From: Lichina pygmaea
Taxonomy: Eukaryota; Ascomycota; Lichinomycetes; Lichinales; Lichinaceae
Direction of reading: 5' to 3'
NCBI GenBank assembly: GCA_963422465.1
Contig: OY730169.1
Span: 5,022,001 to 5,086,000, forward strand
DNA: 64,000 nucleotides
Made by a program: the position numbers and the translations under genes. Below the pieces are notes generated by a model. The model was not told the origin of the DNA, ran no database searches, and saw only the letters and a list, made by a program, of their open reading frames with translations. Below, in pieces: positions 46,934 to 57,766 of this stretch; the first letter of the stretch is position 1, and the number at the start of each line of letters is the position of its first letter.

Positions 46934-48722
46934 TCAGACGCGGCGGCGTTCCCACGAGACGTGATCACGGGCGCCCAGCGCGCTAGCCCCAGGGCTGCTG
47001 CTACCCCGCACTTCAGCCCTCGCCAGCTTATCGTTATCTGCCCGGATAAGATCCTCCGCCACGACGGCCATGGAAACGTCGTCGGTCTCGGCCCAGCCAT
47101 ACGAGTCTTCCTCTTCCGCTTCCTGTTCGGCTTCTTCCTCGTCCCCGTCGTTTTTCGTGTCGCGTCCGGCCTCGGCAGTTGCCAGGGCGTCGGCGTCATC
47201 CTCGTCCGCGTCCGACTCGCTATCCGGTACCTCGAGTCTCTTTCTCTTGGCGCTTCGAGACGGCGGTAGCGAGGCTGCCGCGTGATCCTTCGGAGGCTTG
47301 CTCGGGGTTGAAGCGGCGACCGTCGTCGTCGCACGGGGCTGTAGTCTGAGAACGGCATGGAGCGTCCCTGGTCGGATTGCTTCGCAGTCCAGGCCGCGAA
47401 GTCCTTGCTGCGCTGTGTCGTTAGGCCAAGCGGTCCATGCGGCGTGGCGTGGCGAGGATGGGGCTCTGCCGTGGGGGTCGATGTCGATCCACAACTTGAA
47501 GAAAAGGAAACTCGGCCCCTTACAGGCTCGATGACGAAGGGAACCGCTTTCGGCAAGCTTGCTCCCCCTTTGAGGGCCGACCATCTCGATTTGAGGACGG
47601 CGGCGAATCGTACACGGTCCAATGTCTCCGGGTCGTGGCCCTCACCGGCCGCATGTGCCGTCGGAGAGATGACCGCCCAGTCGCGATAGAGGACTATCCG
47701 GTTGGGGATCCCACTCTCCCAAGCGAAAGAGGAGATGGCTGGCGCCAACGTCGCCCCAGTCTCCGCTTTGATCCTGTTCACGGTCTGGTTGATCACAAGG
47801 ACGGCAAGATCCCTCAGAGCGGCCAACTTCGCAAGTTTGGACAGAAAGTCGCTGATGACGGCCCAGCGTCGAGCCGATGCCCACTGCGACACATCGTGCT
47901 TCCTGTGCGGCGTCGATCCGTGTCGGCCGCCGTCGGGGACAAGACGTGGGAAGGCCAGACCGAAGAGCGCCGAGATCGAGTCGATGACGACGAGACTCGT
48001 GCCCTCGGGTGGGAAATCAGTAGCGGGATTGAGCAGCAACGAAAGCAGATGAGGCAGAGTCGGCGCTGACAGATGCTCGAGGTTGCCCATGAGCTCCCCG
48101 GCTGTAGCCGATGAGGGCAGATCCGCCGCCCCGGTCACGCCCGACAGGATCTCAAGCAGACGGCGTCCAACGAGGGCAGGGCCGCAGTCTACCTCCAGTC
48201 AGAAATGTTGCAATGTGCCGGTAGAGCAAACGGTAGAGTAGACGGGTCCCGATCGGTGCATCCCGGAAGCAACAACGCACGAACCTACCCATACGACAGG
48301 ATCACCAGCATGAAGCGCATGCGCGGCGGCTTGCATTCTAAATCCAACACCCACTTCAACCGAGATCGCCACGGGACTGGAGCGATGGCTCACCTACCCG
48401 AAGGTGGTGGCGCCGACGCCTGGAGGTCCGTATATCTCCGTGACCTGTCCGCGGCAGAGCACGCCGCGGGGCGAAGACGTGTCGGGCGGGGTGCCAGAAC
48501 GGTCGCGACGGTGCGGGACATGATCGAGTCGCCGCAGTCCCGTCAAGAGCCGTCGGGAACGGCTCGGAGAGCTGAAATCTCGTAGCGCCTGCGAGGCCGA
48601 CACCGTCGGCAGGCGGTCTGCGCGTAGAACCGGTCGTCAGCGAGTGTCGCAAGGGAGTGGCGCCGTCACTCACGTGCCGACGGCGGCGAGATGTTCGTAA
48701 TGTCTCGCTCATGTCTGGCCAT
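46934..48722 (-). CDS. RAD51 paralogue (RecA-like recombination mediator)
   Basis: RecA-fold protein of the RAD51-paralogue group, expected to assist Rad51 filaments in homologous recombination. Five exons: 48722-48674, 48617-48398, 48337-48289, 48192-47524 and 47407-46934, giving 486 aa. The splices build ISPPSA/HRLPTVSASQALRDF and VTEIYGPPGVGATTFG/MQAAAHALHAGDPVVW/VDCGPALVG. The Walker A position expected to be Lys is Ala (about 86). Walker B is TSLVVIDSISALFG (Asp about 177), followed by LVINQTVNRIK. The acidic C-terminus has nuclear-signal-like KRKR and ends after EEDSYGWAETDD. Two acceptors 5 nt apart (exon 5 from 47412 or 47407) lead to different long tails; I prefer 47407 for its acidic tail. 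Family clear; whether Rad55-, Rad57- or Rad51C-like is not. Confidence 0.82.
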
Positions 48723-49173
48723 CAAGCCGGACTCGGGTTGGAGCTGAGCAGATGCGATTGTAGGGCATCGCAATTGTCTACCGTACGGTACTACGTACAT
48801 ACGTACCGTACGGAGTACGAAAGTAACTAGATGTGTAGTTTAGTACGGTGGACGATACCGGTAGCTGAAGCTTCGAGTCCGCAACTCGAGTCGGCGCAAC
48901 GACGGATGAAAGTTGGACTGATTATTGTCCGGAGAGGTCCTGAGCTCGAGGAATGCGAACGAGTACTGCGCGCACGTACATCACGTAGGCTGGAAGTAAG
49001 CCGGTAGCAATGCCTTTGTCAGCACGGAGAGAACCCTTCGATCTCGTCCGAGGGGTACCAGAAAGCCCACAACAATGGATCAACAGGGTCAGTGTCAAGC
49101 AGCCCAGAGCAACTATAAATAGAAGTGATGATCTCATATCAAGCCACATCCACCTCGCCACCCAACGGCCCCC
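48723..49173. promoter_or_regulatory. Shared divergent promoter region, RAD51 paralogue/MOSC gene
   Basis: A 451-bp spacer between diverging starts. It contains a block of GTAC palindromes (48780-48820), including the motif GTACGGAGTAC at 48808-48818. A TATAAATAG-like string at about 49114 lies 60 bp upstream of the MOSC ATG. Confidence 0.4.
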
Positions 49174-50904
49174 ATGGAACTTCCGGGACTCGACCTCTCC
49201 GCCGCTACGGCCCTTCTCTCCTGGCCGCTGATCGTCTGCCTTTTGGTGTCCTCTGCCGCGGCGTTTTTGCCGTGCTCGGCAGCCAAATACCACGCATATC
49301 GTGCGCGGAAGCTGCAGCCCCGTGGTTGCCGACGACTGGGCGGCGGCGGCGGCCCGAGCACCCTCTCTGACCAGTTCGAGGACCGGCCCGGTGTCAGTGA
49401 GACGTCTAGGCCCGTCCGAGAGCCGTCCGCCGCTCCGTGGATCGTCAAGGGCCTGTGGATATATCCCGTCAAAAGCTGCCGAGGAGTGGAGCTGCGGCGA
49501 GCCTCGGTCGCGCCGACCGGGTTGCAGTATGACCGCCAGTTCTCTTTCGCGCAGTTGCTCGAGGCGACGGCGAATGGAGCGGCGTCGAAGTCCGAGGGGG
49601 CCCCGCGCTGGAGGTTCCTCACCCAGAGACAATGCTCGTCGTTGGCCCTTGTGCAGACGGAGCTGTGGGTACCCGCAACCGATTCACCGACGTACTCGGC
49701 AGACGGGAAGGACGTGCGGAACGGTGGCGCCATCATCATCACCTTTCCCAATCCAGAGGCAACAGGACGGTCGATCCTCCACCGGATGGGCAGATCGCTG
49801 GGGTTCGTGCCCGGCGAGATATCGTTCTGCGTCCCGCTCGACCCGAGCGACGGGAGCATCCAGGAGGATGGATACGTCACCGAGCAGATGGCCATCTGGA
49901 AGGACGCCCCTCCGGCACTGAACATGAGCAAGCACATGCCCGAGGAGCTTCAGCGGTTCTTGGGGCTGAAAAACCGGGTGGGACTGTTCCGCGTCTCGCA
50001 TGGTCACGAGAGACGGGTGTTTCGGTGTGCGCCCAAGAAGGAGCAGCTGGGTTGGCAGCCCGTCACAGGCTTCGCGGATGCAGTATGCCGGAACCATGCC
50101 CTGCATTGCTCCGGGGCCGTTCGGTCTGACGGCCGTACGAATACAGTATCCGATACACCTGCAGAATCTCGCGACCGTGCGAGATCTCAACAAGAGACTC
50201 GAAAAGGACATTCCCAGGCTGGACATTCTGCGTTTCCGGCCCAACCTCATCGGTACGTTGTCCCGACGTCGTGTTCGACACGGGTCTCTCTTCGAGCCGG
50301 GAGACGGTCCATGTACGCGGTCTTCACTTGTTCGAATGCTCGAACAAGCAAGCGCGGGCGCATGCATCTTCGTCCAAGAAGTCGAGATTAACTTCTCCGG
50401 CAAAACGTAGTAACCGGCCCGAAGGCGTACGACGAAGACAGCTGGAAAAGGATCCGGGTCCGCCGCAACCACCCTCCTCCTGGAGCGGACGGCGACGAGG
50501 ACCAGCAGGCAGCCGACTCCCATGACTATTACGTCGCTTGCCGCACCGCCCGATGTCGCCTCCCGAACGTCGATCCGGACACTGGTGTGCGCCACCCGGC
50601 CGAGCCGGACCGGACGCTGAGGAGCTACCGGCGCGTCGATCCCGGTGCGGGTGAGGCGGCCTGTCTGGGCATGATGATGGTTCCCGTCGAGCGGCGTGCG
50701 TGTTCTTTGTCTCTGCCTGACCGCCGCGGCCGTTTCCAAGCCCTCTCCTCTTCCGTATCCGTCCTTTTCCTCGTTCGTTGTTTCGTTCGTCTCGACTGAC
50801 GGACGGAGGTGTGTCACGGTTCATGCCAAACAGACGGCACGATGCGCGTCGGCGACACGATTGAACTTCTCGAGACGGGAGAACATCACTACCTCAAGCA
50901 GTGA
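49174..50904 (+). CDS. MOSC-domain molybdenum-cofactor protein (mARC-like)
   Basis: MOSC proteins bind or transfer molybdenum cofactor sulfur; the membrane-anchored mARC type reduces N-hydroxylated compounds. Four exons: 49174-50082, 50147-50252, 50411-50695 and 50834-50904, 456 aa. An N-terminal hydrophobic anchor (LLSWPLIVCLLVSSAAAFL, about 15-34) precedes the MOSC N-terminal barrel (GLWIYPVKSCRGVEL) and the MOSC domain. The splices rebuild VTGFADA/YPIHLQNLATVRDLN, LRFRPNLI/VTGPKAYDEDSWKR and VPVER/HGTMRVGDTIELLETGEH. ARCRLPNVDPDTG has the Cys that holds Mo in mARC-type proteins. The short last exon is inferred from GTMRVGD, a common MOSC ending. The exact substrate is unknown. Confidence 0.87.
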
Positions 50905-52254
50905 ATCACTCCCGACATCTACGTCACCCTCCCCTTCTGGGAGGCAGCAGCAGCAGCAACGACGAAGGACGAAGAAAAGCACGACGCACATCTGGACGAG
51001 GTGACCGAGAGAAGGGATCCGTCACGCACGTCTTGGAAAACGCCATGCCCCTTTGAGACCGACCGTCTAGAGCACCTCTATCCAGGCAACGCCTTATAAT
51101 TCCCATCATCATGTGCATATCATCTCACCGTCCTCGGTACAGCATAGCAAAAACGCGCAATACCCCAGCCGTCTTTGATATAGCAGCACAGCAATCTCAT
51201 TCGCCCCTTGACATGCTCCAGCGGTACGGAGTACCGTCTCTCCCCATCGATGCTGCTGCGGGTAGGGACCGTGATTCACCTGGGTCGGTAGGCTTGTAAG
51301 GCGGGAGGAAACCCTAGCTTCTCTAGTCGTCCATCGACCCACTCAACCTGTAATTATCCCCATCATGTTCACCGTGTTTCACCCGTACGAGTACTCAGCA
51401 TATCCAAGCATATCCAAGCATATCCAAGCATATGCACCACCAGAAACACTGAGGGACTTGAAAAGCCCGACAAACTGTCCCATCCCATGCCGTTCCATCC
51501 ATCGGTCTACATCGTCCGGGTGTGTCCATCAGTTCATGATCGTGCGTGTGCGTCCATCAGTCCATCAGCCCATACCGGTATAATCCGTGTGTGTCCATCA
51601 GTCCATATCGTCCGTGTGTCCATCAGCCTATATCATCCGTGTGTGTCTATCAGCCTATGATGGTCCATGTGTCCAAGATCGTCCATCAGCCTATGATGGT
51701 CTGTGTGTGTCTGTCAGCCTATATCGTCCGTGTGTGTCTATCCGTCCATATCGTCCGTGTGTCTATCAGCCCATCAGTCCATCAGTCCATGATCGTGTGG
51801 AGTCGAACAAAAAAAAAAAAAAAAAAAAAGGACGCAAAAAAACCCTTGCGAGACACGCGCGCCAGAGCCTCTCTCGCTTGTGTTTGAGCCGTTGGTGGGG
51901 GGAGGGGGGGGGGGGGGGGGGGGGTTTCTTCTCCTGCTTTGTTTGTATCGGGGGAATAGGGTCTTGTGCTGGGGATGAGTGGGATGAGTGGGATGAATGG
52001 GGTGAGTGGGAGAGGTGTATAGAGTATGTCTTGCTTCTAGGTCCAATGATAGATGATGGGAGGGAGATGAAGGGAGAAGACAGGTCTTCGAAATGCCTTT
52101 TGATAATGCCGCCTTGGTTCAATTTCCCTAGAGGTACACTGAAGCTTGATGCACCGCCCGTCCCCCTCAAAGATCCTCTGCAAATGTCCTCGATATCACA
52201 ACCGCCACCGTCGCCCACGCACCTAGGACCCCGTCCCCGTCCCCCGTCCCCCCT
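50905..52254. other. Convergent intergenic with tandem repeats
   Basis: Between converging genes. A degenerate minisatellite at about 51540-51795 is built from 25-30-bp units around GTGTGTCCATCAG and CCTATATCGTCC. An A run is at 51810-51829, a 21-base G run at 51904-51924, and a GGGATGAGT repeat near 51973-52008. No gene is recognised. Confidence 0.6.
51540..51795 (+). repeat. Degenerate minisatellite
   Basis: About nine imperfect units of 25-30 bp containing variants of TCCGTGTGTGTCCATCAG and CATATCGTCC or CTATGATGGTCC. It stays open in two frames because units are near multiples of three, but it shows no protein features. Confidence 0.65.
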
Positions 52255-52792
52255 TCATTTGCGGCCGTCGGAAGACGACGACGACGACCGACGCGAAACA
52301 CCAACGGCCTCCGGTTCCTTGGACTGGTCGAAGCCGTACGCCGTCTTGAGACGCTCGACCAGCTCGACGTAGCGCGATTGGGCCTGTTCTGGCGTCACGC
52401 CCTCGTCCGCGACTTTCTGCCAGGCGCGCTTCTTGGCTTTGCCCTGCCCGTTTCGGTCAGCGTCAATGCTTCTGCGACGGAGGGAGGGGGCGGTCGTTGG
52501 ATCTTGCCGGGCAACTCGAGACGATGCCGGGCCATGTGACCGACGGAGAGAAGTACCTTGAGGTCAAAGACGCCCGGGTTCTCGGACTTGTCGATGGGAG
52601 GGTCTTGCGTCCCCTGCTTGAAGAGCGCGTACAGCTATCGTGACGAGCGGAACATCAGCCTCGCCGTCTGCAACAGGACGCGCGAGGAACGGTGCCAACC
52701 TCGAGCAGCTCATCGTTCGTCGGCTTCGCCTTGAGCTTCCTGCTGTCGTCGACAGCCTTCTGGAACTCGGCCGACTGCTGAAGCGCCGCCAT
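52255..52792 (-). CDS. ACB1: Acyl-CoA-binding protein
   Basis: Small cytosolic carrier of long-chain acyl-CoA esters. Exons 52792-52700, 52634-52557 and 52443-52255, 119 aa. The fold is complete: MAALQQSAEFQKAVDDSRKL, then TNDELLE/LYALFKQGTQ, then the ligand-binding segment with KSENPGVFDLK/GKAKKRAWQKVADEG, then YVELVERLKTAYGF. The core ends near residue 95; a Ser-rich tail of about 20 residues (SRRSSSSSDGRK) extends past the usual 86-100-aa length. All splice joins are phase 0. It probably serves as an acyl-CoA pool buffer for enzymes such as OLE1, but the two genes are far apart. Confidence 0.93.
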
Positions 52793-54694
52793 TCTATCTC
52801 CGGGTCGATCTCCCCGCTCCTCTCGGCCTGCTCTCGTCAAGTGCTGAGCCTTCCCGACGTTTGCTGGCACAGGCACGACGAGAGAAATGAAGAGAAGGCG
52901 TGGGTGCTGCGAGGAGGTTGATAGCACGATCAACCGGTACGTATGTAGGTCCGACCGAGAACCGCCGACTTAAGTAGCGGCACAGGTGGCAACGGCCGAG
53001 AGCAGATAAAAACGGACAGCAAACAGTAGCCTACAGCCTAGGCTGCATCGGCTTCGAGCTGCTCCTATCGAGAAGGATAGAAAGCCGTTTTGGACGTCAG
53101 CTGATACCCCTTACCGTATCGCTTCCGTGGCCCTGTTCTGGCGCCGGGTAAGGACCAGTTGGGTAGGTAGAGCTACGGCTCTCCTCTCGTCCCGACAAGG
53201 TCGATGTCGTCCCGATGACGGCGCCGCCGACGACGATGGCCGGTGACGACTCGATCCGGCTCGATCGTCCAGGTCGAGTCGACTGCGGGCCTCGGTTACG
53301 GCTACAGCTGGAGGGGCGCTACTGTAGACGTCGGCGTGACGACATGGCCTACATAGGTATCGTACGTATGTACTGCGTGCGTGCGTACGTACGTACGTAA
53401 CGTACTGTTCGTTCGCTGTGTTCTAGCTGGTGCTGGTAGCAGTGGCACTGGCAGTAACATAACCTACAGTACGGAGTACCGTACGCATGTACGTGCCACC
53501 GTCTTCGGTGTCTTGTCGTGCTTGTCCAGCCTCAAGTATAAGGTTCCCATTACCCCCGCACGCGTGAGACCAGCCCCAGTCAGTGTCCCCCCCCCCCCCC
53601 CCCCCCCCAAACGCTAGAGACTGCCACAGGCTTATCGGCGCCTAGAAGTCTGGCGCATGCGCCATCTCATCGTCCCATTCCATCGTTGTTCAAGCCCCCG
53701 TGACCTGTGCCAGCGTCCGGCTCTGTATCCGCAGCTGGCCTACTTCCGTATAGGTCCTGGTATACGATAGCCTACAAGGCAGGGTAGAAGAATATTCTAC
53801 TGGTATCTGGTTATCAGGTAGTACCTGCTTGCTACTATCGACCGGGTTTTCCACCCCTGCTTTGTGTCATCTCAGGCCCTGTTGTCATGCGCGAGAACAA
53901 GTGTCTCACAAGTGCTTCCTACGCGCCCACGGTATCTTGATACCTGGCTATATACGTATGTATGGAGTACATCCAATTCTGGCTCCTCGGTTGGCAAAGT
54001 GACCGGCCTCCTGCACCCCACGATCAGAATAAGCTTTCGGTGGACCTTGCATTGCATTTGCATTGCATGACATTTACGGCGTCCGGCCAGGCGTGCCTCG
54101 TCGCCGACGAGTCGCGTGTATCCCCAGGAGACGCCTGGCCTGCCTCGGCGGCAGCTTCACCCGGTTCTCTTTGTCAAATCTTACTGCGTAGGACACGTCT
54201 TGGCGGCCCGAGCGTGTCCTGAGGCCATGGGCGGGAAAAGGTCGAGTCACATTGTTGACCTGACCACTAAAAGGCCTTCATCTCGAGTCCATGATGAGCT
54301 ATCATACTGCAGTTACCCACTTTCAATCAAGGAACACTGGGCTGTACTACCGCGCGTGGTACGAAGTACAGGACAACACCATCCTATCGCTCGACCCATG
54401 ACACTTCCCCCTCGCCATCCTCGCCACTTGATCACTCTACACACCTTCCCTGGCACGTGGCCGGCTACGCGACGGTTGGCTTACCTCAAAAGAACTCCCT
54501 CACGACATGGCGACCGCCACTATACAGGCATAGACCGCAGAGGTATCCTGGGTCGACCCGTGTCATATCCCGTGGGTAGCTCTATCGAGCAGTCAGACCA
54601 AGACTGACGGACATATTCGCCTTTGGAGATTTGCTTTGTTCGAGCGAAGCTTCGGCTAACAGGATATTGTTAAGAAAGCGTCTTTGATAATACT

Positions 54695-54746
54695 ATGTTG
54701 GCGAACGATTCAGAGTAAGAATAAAATAAAATAAAATGTTGGCGAA
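54695..54746 (+). mobile_element. Tail-only LINE/SINE insertion (30 bp)
   Basis: The direct repeat ATGTTGGCGAA occurs at 54695-54705 and 54736-54746. Between them lie only 30 bases with CAGAGTAAGAATAAAATAAA, which matches the last bases of the LINE and SINE 3' ends (CAGTGTAAGAAT plus a short tandem tail). This is best read as target-primed insertion of an extremely 5'-truncated transcript. Confidence 0.65.
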
Positions 54747-54938
54747 GATGATGATGATGATGATGATGACGACGATGATGAAGGTGATGATGATGACGAC
54801 AATAAATATATCCAATACCCCCCCCTCTCCCGCCCTGTCCCTCGATCCAAGCTCCCTTTCGATCCAAGAAATTCGACCAAGTCATCCAATACCAGTGTTC
54901 GATCCCAGCAACCGAGTCCTGAATAGCAGTACGACGAA

Positions 54939-55507
54939 GCCCATGATACTCCAGGTCCTTGGCACTCATGATTCTTATTTTATTTTATTTGATTCTTACA
55001 CTGACAGTAGCTTTACAGCCATGCAGATCTTCTAGCTAGTAGTAAACCCCTTCGGAAAACCTTTAAAGGAATAAAAACTGAAGGCAGGGTGTGACTAGGG
55101 GATGTAACAAAAGAAATCTTGAAGTGTCTGGTAAGAGAAAAAAGATCTAGGTATTAGATTGGGAATGGTGGAGTTTGAAAGCCAGGTTGAACTGGTTTGG
55201 TCTTTTCAAAGACATAAACCAGTACAAAAACTTCTGTAGAAGCTCTGGGTTTGAAATAATAGTGGTGAAGTCTTGGGGGTTAAAAGAAGCTTGTTGTCTT
55301 TGTCTTGAATAGAGAGAACATGAAGAAGTGATGTGTTTTGCAGTTTCCTCTGCTTGGCCACACATGCATAAAGGGGTAAGACACTCATGATACTCCACGT
55401 CGTGCATGGTCATGGTACTTCACGTGCTGCAAGCCCATGACACTCCAGGTCCTTGATACTCACGATACTCCACGTCATGCATGCTCACGGTACTTCAGGT
55501 GCTGCAA
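54939..55507 (+). repeat. 75-bp tandem repeat interrupted by a LINE
   Basis: Unit 1 is 54939-54972 joined to 55392-55432; unit 2 is 55433-55507. Each is exactly 75 bp, starts GCCCATGA and ends GTGCTGCAA. A partial, more diverged third unit follows to about 55560. The LINE copy B lies inside unit 1. The units have no coding features. Confidence 0.7.
54963..55391 (-). mobile_element. 5'-truncated LINE, 3'-end copy B (Tad-like)
   Basis: The body is 54973-55381 (409 bp) in minus orientation, flanked by the 10-bp direct repeat CACTCATGAT at 54963-54972 and 55382-55391. On the minus strand it encodes the last part of a LINE polyprotein, ending at 55147, with CMCGQAEETAKHITSSC, the Cys/His cluster seen at the C-terminus of fungal Tad-type non-LTR elements. 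About 170 bp of 3' untranslated sequence follow and end in GTAAGAATCAAATAAAATAA. No reverse transcriptase domain remains. The clade assignment is from the C-terminal motif only. Confidence 0.8.
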
Positions 55508-56104
55508 ACTCAAGATACTCCAGGCCGTGCGTGCTCATGGAGCTACAGGCCATGCATTGCTGCCTTCACAGGTTGGGCCACGTAAAAAGATCTCTACCTA
55601 CTCTACGACAGGAGGTAGAGGAAGCTCTAGGAGAAAGAAAGGAGACTATGGGGGGAAGGATAGATGCAGTACAGTAGGATGCAGGCTGAGGAGAGTGAGT
55701 GATGGGAGGAAAGGGTAGGAAAAGACGGGAAAGGATGGAAAAGATGGAAAAGATGGAAAAGATGGAAAAGGGTGGGAAGAGTGGGATGATGGTGGGGTCG
55801 ACAGACGTACGGAAGAACATTAGCAGATGATAAAGACGACGCTGGGAGACGGTTCTTCTCACCCCGAGTGCGACGCATACATCCCCACCTACCGTTGCAT
55901 CTCACCTCTGCGCCTCATCTCTGCGGCCCATCGGCCCATCGGCCCATCTTTACGTCAACAAGCAGACATCTCGTAGGAAACATCTCATATGCATCGTGAC
56001 GGTTTCGATATCCCCAACAACTTCGCGACATCGTCCAATCTCTTCCAACCTTTACAGTACAGTACGTGAGTAGGGAAGAACGAAGCGTTGCAAGGATTTT
56101 CCAG

Positions 56105-57181
56105 CTACCGCGCTACTTCTTTCCCCTTTCGCGTCCCTTTTCGTAGCCCGGTCGCTGCTGCGGTGGATGGCGAAGATAGATCCGACGGCGCTTGCCATGG
56201 TGGTTGTGATGATGATGATTCTGGTGGAGGGGGAGGTGCAGATGGAGATGTATTGTCCGACCTCTCTTTCTCCATCAGTCGCCTCCTCGCTGCCAGGATC
56301 ATCTCTTCTCTGCGTCGCTGCAGAGTGGCGTGTCGTTCCTGCTTGTTCTGACTCCACGCCTGCTGCTCGAACCTCTTCGACGCAGCTGGTCTTGACGTGC
56401 CTACACCCCTGCCGTCCGCAGCGATGGCTCCGTTCGCCTTGGCTTCCTCCGCCGGGCTGCTTTCCGTCGATCCGTCCGCTGCCGCAATCTTGGACGAGAG
56501 GTTGTACCGCGTGATCAGATTCGGGCGCGTGGACCGGTTCGTTGCCGGGCCTGTCGACGCCGAGGACGAGGAGGATACACCGGCTTGGGACGTCGTTGCG
56601 CTGCCTGCAGGGGCCAGTGGTGGTTGAAAGAAAGGAGGTGGCTATGCCCAAGATTCAGTCAGTGTCGCTGCATCACATGACACAGGCTTGCTCGTCGACG
56701 GACAGAACAGGATCGAAGGGATAGCACTGTCCAAAAAAACCTCCCCTCCCCGGCATCGTCAACGAGACAACGTAGAACTGACCGCGTCCAAGCCTCGTCC
56801 GGCGAGGATCCTCTCCGTTGTGGCCTGCACGCTTCCGCCGGTCCTCATGAGATCCCAGTAGATGTCCCTGCGGTTGTACTGCGGGAACATGGCCTGGATC
56901 TGCTCGATGGATCTTTCGTCGAGGCGTCGACGGGCGGCGGCGGCGGCATTTCTGCCCGCGACCCCGGTCGAGGAGGCAGCATCTCCTCCGCCGCCTCCTG
57001 GAGCGCCGTCACGCCGACCGAACGACCGGGAGAACAGCCAGCGCACGGCGAGAGCGGTGAAGAGAAGGAAGACGATCAGTTGCGGGATGTTCAGCGTCTC
57101 TTGGAGAGCGACGTCGTCGTCGCCGCGGTCGTGCCTGTAAGAGTCGGCGTCCGAGTCGGCGTCGGCGTCGTGGTAGGACAT
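56105..57181 (-). CDS. CUE1: CUE-domain ER membrane protein Cue1
   Basis: Anchors and activates the ubiquitin-conjugating enzyme Ubc7 at the ER for ER-associated degradation. Two exons, 57181-56783 and 56641-56105, 311 aa. An Asp-rich N-terminus precedes one transmembrane helix (IPQLIVFLLFTALAVRWLF, about 33-51). The CUE domain (about 92-132) includes IEQIQAMFPQYNRRDIYWDL. The second exon begins PPPFFQPP and contains RPNLITRYNL and a basic ERHATLQRRREEMILAARRR helix, which suits the Ubc7-binding region at the C-terminus of Cue1. The intron join GRGLDA/PPPFFQPP is phase 0. Without the splice the protein would end just after the CUE domain. Confidence 0.88.
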
Positions 57182-57766
57182 GTCTGATGCTTCGGGGATG
57201 GTGGCACGCGAGGGAATGAGACCGTTCGGATTGTTTGGATGCTGTTACAGAGGTACTCGTATAGTACGTCGCCCCGGTGCATATGTACAGTACGTACGAA
57301 GTACAGAAGTACACGAATTATTCGTGACGGCTGATGGTGTGGTGGCATGGCGTAGGCTGGTGGGGCGGAACGGATCATCTTTTGCCCGACGTCAGAGGTA
57401 CTCTACCGTGCAGTCGTCGGTCGTCCACGCCGTCGCAGACCGAAAGTGGAGGATCCGATGATCAACCAAACAATAAACAGTGTGGCCCACAGTATGGGAG
57501 CTGAACTCCAGTGGTTCACGAAGCATATCAACACTATCCAACAAAGGCCCCGGATTTAAAGAGGCTCAATCCCCCCCCCTCCCCCCCCGGAGCGCTGGAC
57601 ACCGCCAAACACCTGTTCGTAACCCAAGCTTCATAAACCCAATCCCACTCCGAGTCTCCCCGTGCCAGACGTGCCGGCCAAACAGCGGCAGCTCTGCTTC
57701 CAATTCCCGAACGGAAACACAGCAAAGCAGTAACGAAACGCTTCTATTGCCCCCCCCCCCGGCTTC
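57182..57766. other. Spacer SMC2 3' end to CUE1 5' end
   Basis: 585 bp between two minus-strand genes. It holds the CUE1 promoter (GTAC palindromes near 57285-57305) and C-rich runs at 57571-57588 and 57751-57760. No gene is recognised. Confidence 0.5.

Larger units (their letters stand above)
52793..56104. other. Gene-poor tract with LINE fragments and tandem repeats
   Basis: Contents: the ACB1 promoter, GTAC palindromes (53380-53480), a 22-base C run (53587-53608), an unassigned open frame at 54116-54607 with no domain, a GAT/GAC triplet tract (54747-54800), two LINE-derived insertions (separate entries), 75-bp tandem units (54939-55507), and a GAAAAGATG repeat near 55728-55770. No gene is recognised. 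Confidence 0.55.

Noticed and set aside
47494-47523. A 30-nt intron in the RAD51 paralogue ending at TTCAAG
   Set aside because: Below the practical minimum length and no branch site. The 116-nt intron with CTAAC is better.
51540-51795. CRISPR-like array
   Set aside because: Units are imperfect and contiguous, without unique spacers, and the genome is eukaryotic. It is a minisatellite.
54116-54607. 163-aa + frame
   Set aside because: No domain and mixed composition; not supported as a gene.
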